Shown here: positions 28,733 through 37,604 of the stretch, piece after piece
How positions within the stretch are numbered: the stretch's first letter is position 1
Layout of the letters: each line of letters starts with the position of its first letter
DNA from: an uncultured beta proteobacterium
Lineage (GTDB): Bacteria; Pseudomonadota; Gammaproteobacteria; Burkholderiales; Burkholderiaceae_C
Direction: 5' to 3'
Length of the DNA: 44,218 nt
NCBI GenBank assembly: GCA_903822205.1
Contig: CAIJOK010000032.1
Coordinates: forward strand, 1 to 44,218
Made by a program: the position numbers and the translations under genes
Notes under the pieces: model-generated
What the model saw: only the letters and a program-made list of their open reading frames with translations
Told to the model about the DNA's origin: nothing
Databases searched by the model: none

Positions 28733-31309
28733 TCATTGGTAGGGTCTAAAGTTGGCAGAGGCGGTGCTGCGTGGAGATCGGGTGACTCTGCTGCTGGGCA
28801 GCAAGGCCGCCACTGCTGCGCGGCGCTCTGGTGCAGGCCGTGCGCTAGTTGGCGGTGTCAGCCGACGTGTCGCACCCGTACCCGCACCCGTACCCGTGCT
28901 TGCGCCGGTATTAAAAAACGCAATGCTTTGTTGCAATGCATGGGCTTGGTCTGACAGTTCTTCACTGGTGGCGGCAAGCTCTTCACTGGCACTGGCGTTT
29001 TGCTGTGTGGCCTCGCTCAATTGGCCCATCGCATGGCCGATCTGGGTGACAGAATCGCTCTGTTCGCCCGACACAGCGGATATTTCTTGCACCAGCTCGC
29101 TGGTTTTTTGAATGCTGGGGACGATCTGGCCCAAGAGTTTGCCAGCACGCTCGGCAGTGGTCACACTGCTGCCGGCCAAGGTTCCAATCTCTTTGGCGGC
29201 CTCTTGGCTGCGTTCGGCCAATTTGCGAACCTCTGCGGCCACGACGGCAAAACCCTTGCCGTGCTCACCTGCTCGGGCGGCCTCAATGGCGGCATTGAGT
29301 GCCAACAGGTTGGTTTGGTACGCAATGTCATCGACGATGCTGATTTTTGCGGCGATCTGCTTCATAGCAGTCACCGTTTCGCCCACAGCGTCGCCGCCAT
29401 CGACAGCCTCTCTTGAAGTTTTGGTGGCCATACCATCGGTCAGTTTGGCGTTGTCGCTGTTTTGATTGATCGAACGCGACACGGTGACGATGCGCGAAGA
29501 AGCCTCATCGACGTGCGCAGCTTGCAAGCTGGCGGCCTGAGACAGGTTTTGGGCGGTTGCGCTGACCTGACTGGCGGCCACAGTCAAAGCCTCTGCGGCG
29601 GCGCGAACTTCACCGATGACGCGGGTGAGGTTGTCAGACGTGGCGTTCACGCTGTCCTTGACCTGGCCAAACAGACCGCAGTAGTCGCGGGTGATGCGCG
29701 ATGTCAGATCACCCTGGGCCACGGCACCCAATACCCGGGCCACATCGCTCAGGCCTTGTTCGCTGGTCTGAAGCAGATCGTTCATACCGATACTCAAATT
29801 TGCAAAAAAACCGCTTTTGCCCGCAGTGTTTAAGCGCTGGCTAAAGTCGCCGTTTCCGGCGGCGGCTACAAGACTGGCGACTTCCGTCTCGGAGGTGATC
29901 TCATCCGTGCGATCTGTCCAGTGTGTCACACGCCCCAGCTCTGCGCCCGTGGCATCCATGATGGGCTGAGCCAACAACCGGATGTAGCGGCCTTCCATTT
30001 CCAGATCAACACTGTCACCGGACTGAACTGCGCGCTCAAACCGCGCGGCGGTGTCAGCGTTTTGAAACAAACTGCTGAGCTTGTTGCCATAGAACCGCTC
30101 AGCATCAAACCCCTGACCGCCAAACAGTGTGAGCAACTGCTTGGCCGCCGGGGTGGCGTGGACGAAAACGGCATTGGCATCAGACACCGTCACGCATTCG
30201 GGCAGACTGTCCAAAGACGAACGAATGCGCAGGTTAAAGCCCGCAGCATGGGCGGCATCGCGCAGTGACTGCTGCACCCTGTCGATGGCATCTGTGATGC
30301 GGGACTTTTGGCCGGGCAGGCGATCCATGGCGACATCCAGGCGGCCCTCGGTATAGCCGGCCACCACATCGACGATCTTCAGGGTCATGGCCAAGTGCGA
30401 CTGCACCATGGCGTTGGTTGACAAAGCCATGTCGCCATAGGCCCCGGGCAGGTGGTCGGTGGGCATGCGGTGGTCGATCTGACCTTTGTCGTGCAGAGCC
30501 GCCATATCGTTCTGAGCCGACTGAAACTGCCCCAGCACGGCCTGCATTTTGGCCAGCGCAATCATCAGGTGGCCGGTCTCGTCATGGCGGTCAGTGGCGA
30601 TGTGACCGTCAAGCCGGCCTGCTGCAACGTCGTCAGCCACGCGCACGGCTTGGGCGATGGGTATGGTGATGGATCGGGTGATCAGCCATCCAAACAAAAT
30701 GGCCATGAAGACGCTCAGCCCCGAGCATCCGATCAGGACGTTGCGCGCCGTTTGGTATTGCCACTTGGATTGTTCAAAATCTTGGGTGTTCAGCTCTTCT
30801 TGGTACGCAATGTTTTGCTCAATGCACTCAAGCCACTTGTCCGTCGCTGGGCCAGCTTGTTGCTGAAGCAGGTGTGTGGCCTCTGCTGGCAGGTCGGCCA
30901 GGCCGAATGTCAAAATTTGTTCATTGACCGCCAAAGCATTCGCCCTGGCCCCGACAATTTTGTTGCGAATAGCCAAACCGGTCTCGCTGGTGGGGTACTT
31001 TTGCAGCAAATCCCATTGCCGCTGGTAGGCCGCACGTGCTGCAACCATTTTGGCCATCTCAAGGTCTTTGCCCGCCTGATCGGGTATCAAGATGATCGAC
31101 CGCAAAACACGCGAAAACACGTGCACGGAGTCAGCCAGCTTGGTGTTGATGCGAATTTTGACGAGGTTGTCTGTGACAACATCCTCAAGGTTGGCCTGAA
31201 TCCGGGCCATGTTGAACACGGCAATCACGGTCGTGGTGATCGACAAACAAACGATCAGGCCAAAAGTGACAAACAGGCGGGAGCCGATGGAGAGATGACG
31301 GAAATTCAT
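28733..31309 (-). CDS. Methyl-accepting chemotaxis protein 4
   Basis: An 858-residue receptor, first gene of the cluster. TM1 lies at about residues 12-32, a four-helix-bundle periplasmic domain of about 155 residues follows ([20 protein letters not shown] early on), TM2 at about 190-212, then HAMP, HAMP-like segments, a PAS-like domain ([20 protein letters not shown]), HAMP-like segments and a signalling domain with tip [20 protein letters not shown]. The C-terminal tail after AFFNTGA is a flexible linker rich in Thr, Gly, Pro and Arg. It ends in NFRPYQ, a likely CheR/CheB tether motif plus one residue. The Gly-Thr part is encoded by a degenerate CACCCGTACCCG repeat. The ATG is preceded by AGGG. 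Confidence 0.92.
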   Translation of the reverse strand: MNFRHLSIGSRLFVTFGLIVCLSITTTVIAVFNMARIQANLEDVVTDNLVKIRINTKLADSVHVFSRVLRSIILIPDQAGKDLEMAKMVAARAAYQRQWDLLQKYPTSETGLAIRNKIVGARANALAVNEQILTFGLADLPAEATHLLQQQAGPATDKWLECIEQNIAYQEELNTQDFEQSKWQYQTARNVLIGCSGLSVFMAILFGWLITRSITIPIAQAVRVADDVAAGRLDGHIATDRHDETGHLMIALAKMQAVLGQFQSAQNDMAALHDKGQIDHRMPTDHLPGAYGDMALSTNAMVQSHLAMTLKIVDVVAGYTEGRLDVAMDRLPGQKSRITDAIDRVQQSLRDAAHAAGFNLRIRSSLDSLPECVTVSDANAVFVHATPAAKQLLTLFGGQGFDAERFYGNKLSSLFQNADTAARFERAVQSGDSVDLEMEGRYIRLLAQPIMDATGAELGRVTHWTDRTDEITSETEVASLVAAAGNGDFSQRLNTAGKSGFFANLSIGMNDLLQTSEQGLSDVARVLGAVAQGDLTSRITRDYCGLFGQVKDSVNATSDNLTRVIGEVRAAAEALTVAASQVSATAQNLSQAASLQAAHVDEASSRIVTVSRSINQNSDNAKLTDGMATKTSREAVDGGDAVGETVTAMKQIAAKISIVDDIAYQTNLLALNAAIEAARAGEHGKGFAVVAAEVRKLAERSQEAAKEIGTLAGSSVTTAERAGKLLGQIVPSIQKTSELVQEISAVSGEQSDSVTQIGHAMGQLSEATQQNASASEELAATSEELSDQAHALQQSIAFFNTGASTGTGAGTGATRRLTPPTSARPAPERRAAVAALLPSSRVTRSPRSTASANFRPYQ

Positions 31310-31370
31310 GAATAACCCTGGTTGGCTGATGGAGCGTCTAGGCCGGACGAGCGCGGCGTGCCTATCTTAT

Positions 31371-31400
31371 GCGTTCTTTGGCGTTCTTTGGCGTTCTTTG
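31371..31400. repeat. Triple 10-bp repeat upstream of the chemoreceptor cluster
   Basis: GCGTTCTTTG occurs three times in perfect tandem (31371, 31381, 31391), 62-91 bp before the start of receptor 4 and within the 128-bp gap after fmt. This is the probable promoter region of the cluster. I see no clean sigma-28 or sigma-70 promoter there. Confidence 0.85.
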
Positions 31401-31437
31401 GGCATGGATGAGTGCGCTTGGGTGGGGTCAGACAGCG

Positions 31438-32403
31438 TCAAACACCATCAAAAACCATACCGATCTGGAGTCGGCAGCCACGTACAAAGTCAGACAGCGA
31501 CAGACGTTTGCCACCTGCGCGTTGCAAGTCGGTCACGACCACCACGCCCTGCCCTGCCCTTACGGCAAGGCCCGTTGGCGTGATGTCCAGAATCTGACCG
31601 TGTGGCAGGGACGGCTGCTCGGCGTGGGGTAACGGGTGTGCGGCCCAAAGCTTAAAAACATCGCCACCCGTTTTGGCCGTGCAGCCAGGCTGGGGGTTCA
31701 AAGCGCGGATGCGGCGACAGATGGCATCAACTGGCTGTGACCAGTCGATCACGGCCTCAACTTTGTCAATTTTGGCGGCGTAGGTCACGCCACAGGCGGG
31801 CTGCACAATGGGCGTGAGTCGCCCATCTGCCGCAGTTTGCAAAACCCGCACCATCAGGTCTGCGCCCAGGCCCGCCAGACGGTCGTGCAAACGGGCCACG
31901 GTGTCATCGCCCCATACGGGACATTCAGAGGCAGACAAAATGTTGCCAGTGTCCAGGCCTGCGTCCATCTGCATGATGGTAACCCCCGTTTTCGTATCAC
32001 CGGCCAAGATGGCGCGGTGAATCGGAGCAGCCCCCCGCCACCTTGGCAGCAGCGACGCATGAATGTTGAAACACCCCAGTGGGGGGGTGTCCAAAATCCA
32101 CTGCGGCAGCATCAACCCATAAGCGGCTACCACACAGGCCTGGGCATCTGCGGCACAGACCATGGAGCGGGCGGCCTGGGCATCGGTGGCATATGGGCCA
32201 TCCAGCCGCAGGCTGCGTGCTTGTGCCAAGGGCAGCGCGTGTTGCAACGCAAATTGTTTGACGGGGGACGCTTGCAATCGCAAGCCACGTCCGGCGGGAC
32301 GATCGGGCTGAGTGAGCACCAGTGCAATGTCGTGTCCGGCCTCATGCAGACGGGCCAGGGCCACACGGGCAAAGTCAGGTGTACCGGCAAAGATGATTTT
32401 CAA
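31438..32403 (-). CDS. fmt: Methionyl-tRNA formyltransferase
   Basis: Formylates initiator Met-tRNA using 10-formyl-tetrahydrofolate. The 321-residue product has FAGTPDFA at the N-terminus, catalytic N113 and H115 in [16 protein letters not shown], and D151 in MDAGLDTG, followed by the C-terminal tRNA-binding domain (LNPQPGC). The start is TTG at 32403, overlapping the def stop as TTGA; this is the natural family start ([12 protein letters not shown]). def and fmt form the usual bacterial pair. Confidence 0.95.
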   Translation of the reverse strand: MKIIFAGTPDFARVALARLHEAGHDIALVLTQPDRPAGRGLRLQASPVKQFALQHALPLAQARSLRLDGPYATDAQAARSMVCAADAQACVVAAYGLMLPQWILDTPPLGCFNIHASLLPRWRGAAPIHRAILAGDTKTGVTIMQMDAGLDTGNILSASECPVWGDDTVARLHDRLAGLGADLMVRVLQTAADGRLTPIVQPACGVTYAAKIDKVEAVIDWSQPVDAICRRIRALNPQPGCTAKTGGDVFKLWAAHPLPHAEQPSLPHGQILDITPTGLAVRAGQGVVVVTDLQRAGGKRLSLSDFVRGCRLQIGMVFDGV

Positions 32404-32909
32404 TCTTTGGCCTCGCGCTGGGCTTTGATCATTTTGGCCCGGATGCGGCTGCGCTTGAGCTGCGACAAATATTGCACAAAAACCTTGCCCATCAGATGGT
32501 CCATTTCGTGCTGGATGCAGCGTGCCAAAAGACCCTTGGCCTCTATAGGGCGCGACACGCCCTGCTCGTCCAGCGCCTGGACGGTCACACAGTCATACCG
32601 CAGCACCTGGTCATAAACGCCGGGCACCGACAGACAGCCCTCCTCGTTGAGGCAGTCTTCCGGGCCAGCAGAGATCAAGACAGGGTTGATCAGTACCAAC
32701 GGTTGGTCGTAACTGGGTGACACATCGACCACGATCAGACGCTCATGCACATCGACCTGCGTGGCCGCCAAGCCGATGCCTTTGGCGGCAGTCATGGTCT
32801 GCAACATGTCGTTGATCAGGGTACGGATGCGGGCATCGACGGCCTGCACGGGCCGGGCCACGATGTGCAATCGGGGATTAGGATAGGTAAGGATAGGGAG
32901 CAGTGCCAT
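32400..32909 (-). CDS. def: Peptide deformylase
   Basis: Removes the formyl group from new proteins. The ATG at 32909 gives 169 residues, the usual size, and the family start [14 protein letters not shown]. Motif 1 is GIGLAATQ (44-51), motif 2 is EGCLSVPG with metal ligand C92, and motif 3 is QHEMDH with H134, E135 and H138. The open frame upstream to 33125 is a repeat-rich artefact that overlaps the divergent gene. It is coupled to fmt by a 4-bp overlap. Confidence 0.95.
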   Translation of the reverse strand: MALLPILTYPNPRLHIVARPVQAVDARIRTLINDMLQTMTAAKGIGLAATQVDVHERLIVVDVSPSYDQPLVLINPVLISAGPEDCLNEEGCLSVPGVYDQVLRYDCVTVQALDEQGVSRPIEAKGLLARCIQHEMDHLMGKVFVQYLSQLKRSRIRAKMIKAQREAKD

Positions 32910-33064
32910 AGGCCAGCAAAATGTGTCAAGGTACAGGTTGAGGGTGCATTTTCGCCAATCCGCGCTGGGACTTGGTCTGCCACAGGTGACAATTGTTGTT
33001 TTCGTCCTTGTTTCCGTCTTTGTTTCCTTGTTCTGTCTGGCCCCATCAACCCTCTGACACCACC

Positions 33065-34264
33065 ATGACGATTTCCCCCATTTGCAACGCTGCGGCAATG
33101 TTGGCCCTTTGTGCGTCCCTGACATGGGTCGATACGGCCACAGCCCAAAGCATTGTCACCACTGAGCAGCAGAAATCCACAGCATCCCAGGTAGCCCAAA
33201 ACGGCGTACCTTTGAGCGACCTAAGTCCCGATGCGCCGTCCAGCTACACCGTCAAGGCACGCGACACCCTGTGGGGCATATCGGGTCTGTACCTTAAAAG
33301 TCCATGGCGTTGGCCTGAGCTTTGGGGCATGAATCTGTCTGATATCCAAAACCCCCACCGCATTTACCCGGGCCAGACGCTGGTGCTGGTCACCCAGGAC
33401 GGTGTGGCACGCTTGCGCCTGAAGGCCTCACCTGGTAGCTCTACCGCGTCAGACACCGGGCTGCCCACAGTGCGGTTGTCACCCCGTACACGTGTTGAAA
33501 ATCTGGCCCCACTTGCATTGGCCACCTTGAAACCCCACCTGATCGAACCCTTTTTGGCCGAACCTGTCATCGTCGATGAATCCAGTTTGAATGCCGCCCC
33601 CCGTATCGTTGCCGCCCAGGATAACCGGGTTCTGCTGACACGTGGCGACAGAGCCTATGCCCGTGGATCGGTCGGCACACCTTTGCTGGATGATTTAGGT
33701 CGTCGCCAGCAAAAATTTCGGGTTTTTCGCAATGCCACCCCGCTCAAAGACCCCTTGACCGGTGAAATTTTGGGCTTTGAGGCCCAGTACGTTGGCCGCG
33801 CCTTGCTGGTACAAAGCGAATCTGTGGCCACCGGCGGCAAAGAGCCTGTTCCCGCCACCATCGATATTGTCGAGGCCAAAGAAGAAATGCGCATGGGCGA
33901 CCGCCTGCTGCCTGAGCCTGTCCAGCGTTTGCAAAGCTACGTTCCTCACGCCCTAACCGGGCCTATGGAGGCCCGCGTCGTCTCGGTCTATGGCAGCGCT
34001 GTGGCCAACGCCGCACAAAACCAGGTGGTCACCATCAACAAGGGCATCCGCGACGGTGTAACCAGTGGCCAGGTATTGGCCATCCTGAAAGATGGATCCC
34101 GGGTGATCGATAAGACTGACCCTGCCCTGGTGCAGCTTAAGCTACCAGATGAGCGCAATGGTCTGCTGATGGTGTTCTTGCCATTTGACAAGGTGTCCTA
34201 TGCCTTGGTTCTGGACATCACCAGCGGAGTCAAGGTGGGCGACCGTTTGATCAACCCCCGCTGA
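33065..34264 (+). CDS. Exported LysM-domain protein
   Basis: A 399-residue protein with a signal peptide (MTISPICNAAAMLALCASLT, cut probably after TATA or AQS). A LysM domain lies at about residues 58-110 (SYTVKARDTLWGISGLYL, then NPHRIYPGQTLVLV) and should bind peptidoglycan. The rest is a beta-rich region conserved among Burkholderiales LysM proteins encoded beside dprA. The ATG at 33065 is chosen because it places the signal peptide at the N-terminus; the frame is open back to 32993. It is divergent from def, with about 155 bp between starts, and lies 25 bp upstream of dprA. Confidence 0.87.
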   Translation: MTISPICNAAAMLALCASLTWVDTATAQSIVTTEQQKSTASQVAQNGVPLSDLSPDAPSSYTVKARDTLWGISGLYLKSPWRWPELWGMNLSDIQNPHRIYPGQTLVLVTQDGVARLRLKASPGSSTASDTGLPTVRLSPRTRVENLAPLALATLKPHLIEPFLAEPVIVDESSLNAAPRIVAAQDNRVLLTRGDRAYARGSVGTPLLDDLGRRQQKFRVFRNATPLKDPLTGEILGFEAQYVGRALLVQSESVATGGKEPVPATIDIVEAKEEMRMGDRLLPEPVQRLQSYVPHALTGPMEARVVSVYGSAVANAAQNQVVTINKGIRDGVTSGQVLAILKDGSRVIDKTDPALVQLKLPDERNGLLMVFLPFDKVSYALVLDITSGVKVGDRLINPR

Positions 34265-34289
34265 TCTCGGCAGCCTGACCTTGCCCCAC

Positions 34290-35567
34290 ATGGACACCGA
34301 AGACCTCAACGCCTGGTTACGACTGACACTAACCCCTGGGGTTGGCAATGTGGCCGCTTGTGCCCTGCTGCGGGCATTTGGTGGGCCACAGGCTGTCTTT
34401 CTACAGTCTATGAGCGCATTGCAACAGGTGGTATCGCCCGCTCAGGCCAGAGCACTGCGGTCTGTGCCCCCCGGACTGTCCGATCTGCTTCGCACCACGC
34501 TGGCCTGGCTACAGCAGTCCGATCACGAATCCACACATCGCAAGATCGTCTCACTGGCTGATGCCGACTACCCTGCGGCTCTGCTCTCCATCGATGATCC
34601 ACCCCTGATGCTTTACCTGATGGGGGCGGCCACCTTTGTGCCCAACCACCCTGCCCTCCCCCTCAATCAAGCATCGCTTGCTACTGATTTCGCATCAAAC
34701 CTGACACCCCATGCGATCATCATGGACCCCGATCGCAGTCTGGCCGTGGTGGGCAGCCGCAACCCCACCCCCCAGGGTGAATCCAACGCCCGTCTGTTTT
34801 CCAAAGCACTGTCCCAGGCTGGACTGACCATCGTCAGCGGCATGGCGCTGGGCATTGACGCTGCTGCACATCTGGGCGCTCTGGACAATTTGGACAATAC
34901 TGAACCACGTGCTCTGACGCTGGCTGTGGTGGGGACAGGGCTGGACAGGGTCTATCCCCGGGTACATCGGGACCTGGCGCATCAGATAGCCGATCACGGA
35001 ATGATCGTGAGCGAATACCCGCTGGGCACCCCGCCGCTTCCGGCTAATTTTCCGAAGCGTAACCGTCTGATCGCCGCGTTGACGCGGGGAACTTTGGTGG
35101 TTGAAGCCACGCTGCGATCCGGTTCTCTGGTCACGGCCCGCATGTCCGCTGAGCTGGGACGCGATGTCTTTGCCGTCCCGGGGTCGATCCACGCTGTGCA
35201 GTCCAGAGGCTGTCACGCGCTGATCAAGCAGGGGGCCAAGCTGGTGGAGTCCGCCCAGGATATTCTGGACGAACTGGCCTTGACTGATGCCAAGCCGCTA
35301 TCAACTGCGTTGGCTATGAAAGCGACAGTCAGCACTCAGGATAGTATGGATCTCATCGCTCTGTGTGCAGAGACAACGAGCGTATCGGGCCAGTCCGACT
35401 GCGACTTGCTGCCAGCCATGGGCTTTGACCCCCTCGGTCTGGATGCCCTGCAAGTACGCACGGGGCTGGACGCTGCCGCGTTGCAGGTGCATTTGATGAC
35501 GCTTGAGCTGTCCGGGCAGATCGCACGACTGCCGGGCGGTTTGTTTGTGCGCTTGGCGCAGGCCTGA
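34290..35567 (+). CDS. dprA: DNA processing protein DprA
   Basis: Binds incoming single-stranded DNA and loads RecA during natural transformation. The product has about 425 residues from the ATG at 34290 (a TTG at 34281 is an alternative). An N-terminal SAM-like region is followed by the Rossmann-fold core: VVGSRNPTPQG, GLTIVSGMALGIDAAAH, GTGLDRVYPRVH, SEYPLGTPPLPANFPKRNRLIA, GTLVVEATLRSGSLVTAR, DVFAVPGSI. The C-terminal winged-helix (DML1-like) domain ends the protein. The linker between LMLYLMG and the Rossmann core is about 35 residues long, more than I expect. Com genes are not in this window, so competence is not shown. Confidence 0.93.
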   Translation: MDTEDLNAWLRLTLTPGVGNVAACALLRAFGGPQAVFLQSMSALQQVVSPAQARALRSVPPGLSDLLRTTLAWLQQSDHESTHRKIVSLADADYPAALLSIDDPPLMLYLMGAATFVPNHPALPLNQASLATDFASNLTPHAIIMDPDRSLAVVGSRNPTPQGESNARLFSKALSQAGLTIVSGMALGIDAAAHLGALDNLDNTEPRALTLAVVGTGLDRVYPRVHRDLAHQIADHGMIVSEYPLGTPPLPANFPKRNRLIAALTRGTLVVEATLRSGSLVTARMSAELGRDVFAVPGSIHAVQSRGCHALIKQGAKLVESAQDILDELALTDAKPLSTALAMKATVSTQDSMDLIALCAETTSVSGQSDCDLLPAMGFDPLGLDALQVRTGLDAAALQVHLMTLELSGQIARLPGGLFVRLAQA

Positions 35568-35590
35568 TGGTTTGATTTTGGATAATGCCC

Positions 35591-35614
35591 AACGATAGAA
35601 CGATAGAACGATAG
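35591..35614. repeat. Triple 8-bp repeat abutting the HDOD gene ribosome-binding site
   Basis: AACGATAG occurs three times in perfect tandem (35591, 35599, 35607). The last unit runs directly into GGAG, the ribosome-binding site of the gene at 35628. The array lies in the short gap after dprA. Confidence 0.85.
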
Positions 35615-35627
35615 GAGATAAAAATAC

Positions 35628-36497
35628 ATGAGAGCACAGGAAATCAACCGCGAACTCACACTTGCCCAAGATGTCGGACCGGTCAAGGACATCGTTATCC
35701 CACCTTGTCCCCAGCTTTTGATTCAATTGCAGCATGCGATTGACCAGCCTGACCCCGATCCCGAGGTGGTGGCCTCCATTGCCGGCAGCGATGTGGCCAT
35801 GGCGGCAGCCCTGATTAAGCTGTCGAATAGCTCCTTGTTTGCGCTGCGTGAGCCTGTCAAATCCGTCAATCAGGCCGTGTCCATGCTGGGGGTTAGGCCC
35901 ACCGCCACCGTGCTGACTTGCTTTTTGCTGCGCAACACCATCCGCATTGACCCCACCGTGATCGAGCATTTTTGGGAATCGTCCACCCGCAGGTCCTTGG
36001 CCATGGCCCACATTGCTGGCCAGATGTACTCTGTGGATGTTGAGTTAGCCCAAACTTGCGGATTGTTTATCCATGTGGGCATTCCGGTCCTGCTGCAAGG
36101 CGTACAAGGCTACAGCGGCACTCTGGTTGAGGCCATGGCCCGGCAAGATCGCACATTTATCCAGACTGAAAATGCCGCGCACCGCACCGACCATGCGGTG
36201 GTGGGGGCCCTCGTTGCCAAAACCTGGCGGCTGCCCCTTGAGGTTGTCTATGCGGTGCGCTTGCACCATGATTTTTCAGCGCTGTCTGACACCCACGTGG
36301 CGCTTGAGGTTCGCCGCCTTGTGGCCATTGCGGCCATTGCAGACCACCTGGTGGCCCGTCATGAGGGGGTCAAGGTGCAGCGCGAGTGGCTCATGCACGG
36401 TATGAAATGTATGGCTTTTTTGCAGATCAGTGCTGACGAGGTCGAAGGCTGGGTGGATGCACTCTATCCAGCGTTTGAAGGTGTCGTGGTGGTCTGA
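35628..36497 (+). CDS. HDOD-domain signalling protein
   Basis: A 289-residue protein consisting of an HDOD domain (about 20-225): IVIPPCPQLLIQLQHAI, SDVAMAAALIKLSNSSLFA, VNQAVSMLGVRPTATVL. HDOD proteins resemble HD hydrolases but lack the metal ligands; where a true HD domain would read LLHDIG this one reads FIHVGIP, so it is probably non-catalytic. Members act as regulators in signalling, motility and stress, often near two-component genes. It lies 60 bp after dprA, has a good GGAG site, and is convergent with the HD-GYP regulator. Confidence 0.85.
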   Translation: MRAQEINRELTLAQDVGPVKDIVIPPCPQLLIQLQHAIDQPDPDPEVVASIAGSDVAMAAALIKLSNSSLFALREPVKSVNQAVSMLGVRPTATVLTCFLLRNTIRIDPTVIEHFWESSTRRSLAMAHIAGQMYSVDVELAQTCGLFIHVGIPVLLQGVQGYSGTLVEAMARQDRTFIQTENAAHRTDHAVVGALVAKTWRLPLEVVYAVRLHHDFSALSDTHVALEVRRLVAIAAIADHLVARHEGVKVQREWLMHGMKCMAFLQISADEVEGWVDALYPAFEGVVVV

Positions 36498-36545
36498 CTC
36501 TCTGGGGCGACGACATCTACCAGCCATGCCCTGTGGCCCCCCCGA

Positions 36546-37604
36546 TCAGGCCAATGTGACTGTCTCAAAGATGTCCTGAAAAGCCGCGTGGTTTTGTGCA
36601 AACGCCGCCAAAATGGCCGGATCAAAATGCCCTGGCTGGGTACGTCCGTCACCCTTGGTGATGATCTCGACCGCTTTGGTGTGGTCAAAGGCGGGTTTAT
36701 AGGGGCGCTTGCTTCGCAGTGCGTCATAGATGTCGCCAATATTGAGGATGCGTGCTGCCAGTGGAATTTGCTCGCCTTGCAGGCCATTGGGGTAGCCACC
36801 ACCGTCCCATCGCTCATGGTGGCAAAGTGCGATTTTGACCCCCATTTTGAGATAGGGCGACTTGCCGTTGCCCATGATTCTGGCCCCTATCTCTGAATGT
36901 GTTTTCATGACGGCCCACTCATCAGGCGTAAACCCCCCTGGTTTAAGCAAAATTTGGTCCGGGATGCCGATCTTGCCAATATCGTGCATCGGACTGGCAA
37001 AAAAGAGGATGTCAACAAACTCTTCATCCTGGCCCAAAGCCCGGGCCAAAGCGCGGCTGTAGAAACTGACGCGCTGGACATGCGATCCGGTGTCTTCGTC
37101 CTTGTGTTCCGCTGCACGCGTCATGGTGAACATGGTTTCAATATAACCTTCGCGCAATTCAGCGGTGCGTGCCTGCACACGTTGCTCCAACACGTCGTTT
37201 TGGGATAGCAACTCTTTTTGCAGTAGCCGAACCTCCAGCATATTGCGAACCCGCGCCAGCACCTCGACGATTTCAAACGGTTTGCTGATGAAGTCCCGGG
37301 CTCCAGCGTTCAGTGCACGCAGTTTGTGACCAGGGTGGGCCGTAATGACCAGTACGGGCAAATAGCTCACAGCCTCGATCTTTTGCAATTCGTCCATCAC
37401 CTGAAAACCATCCATGCCGGGCATCTGAATATCCAGCACGATCAAGTCATACTGGTTTTGTCGGTGCAAATCATGCACGGCTGCGGGGGTGGTTGTGCTG
37501 GTGACTGCGGTATAGCCCGCCACGTGCAGTATTTGCTCCAGCAATATCACATTGGCTTGCTCGTCATCGACGATCAGAATATTGGCGTTCAAAATGTTCA
37601 TCAT
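36546..37604 (-). CDS. Response regulator with HD-GYP phosphodiesterase domain
   Basis: A 352-residue receiver plus HD-GYP output. Receiver at about 7-122: IVDDEQAN, phosphoacceptor D58 in LIVLDIQMPGMDG, K108. A short coiled coil (about 125-150) leads to the HD-GYP domain: HDIGKIGIPD with H207 and D208, then HHERWDGGGYP at 262-272. The metal ligands and the GYP signature are present, so c-di-GMP hydrolysis is expected. The start overlaps the stop of the large hybrid kinase as ATGA, so kinase and regulator are coupled and probably cognate. Confidence 0.92.
   Translation of the reverse strand: MMNILNANILIVDDEQANVILLEQILHVAGYTAVTSTTTPAAVHDLHRQNQYDLIVLDIQMPGMDGFQVMDELQKIEAVSYLPVLVITAHPGHKLRALNAGARDFISKPFEIVEVLARVRNMLEVRLLQKELLSQNDVLEQRVQARTAELREGYIETMFTMTRAAEHKDEDTGSHVQRVSFYSRALARALGQDEEFVDILFFASPMHDIGKIGIPDQILLKPGGFTPDEWAVMKTHSEIGARIMGNGKSPYLKMGVKIALCHHERWDGGGYPNGLQGEQIPLAARILNIGDIYDALRSKRPYKPAFDHTKAVEIITKGDGRTQPGHFDPAILAAFAQNHAAFQDIFETVTLA

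Noticed and set aside
31371-31400. Sigma-28 promoter formed by the repeats upstream of receptor 4
   Set aside because: Units contain CAAAG-like boxes on the coding strand, but no GCCGATAA-like element is found at the required distance.
32910-33125. N-terminal extension of peptide deformylase
   Set aside because: It would add about 70 low-complexity residues and overlap the divergent LysM gene; the family start lies at 32909.
15654-35614. CRISPR array or mobile repeat family as explanation of the short repeats
   Set aside because: Units are 8-11 bp, have no spacers, and differ in sequence from locus to locus.
36498-36545. Terminator between the convergent HDOD and HD-GYP genes
   Set aside because: Only a 5-bp GC stem with a very long loop and no T-run is visible.
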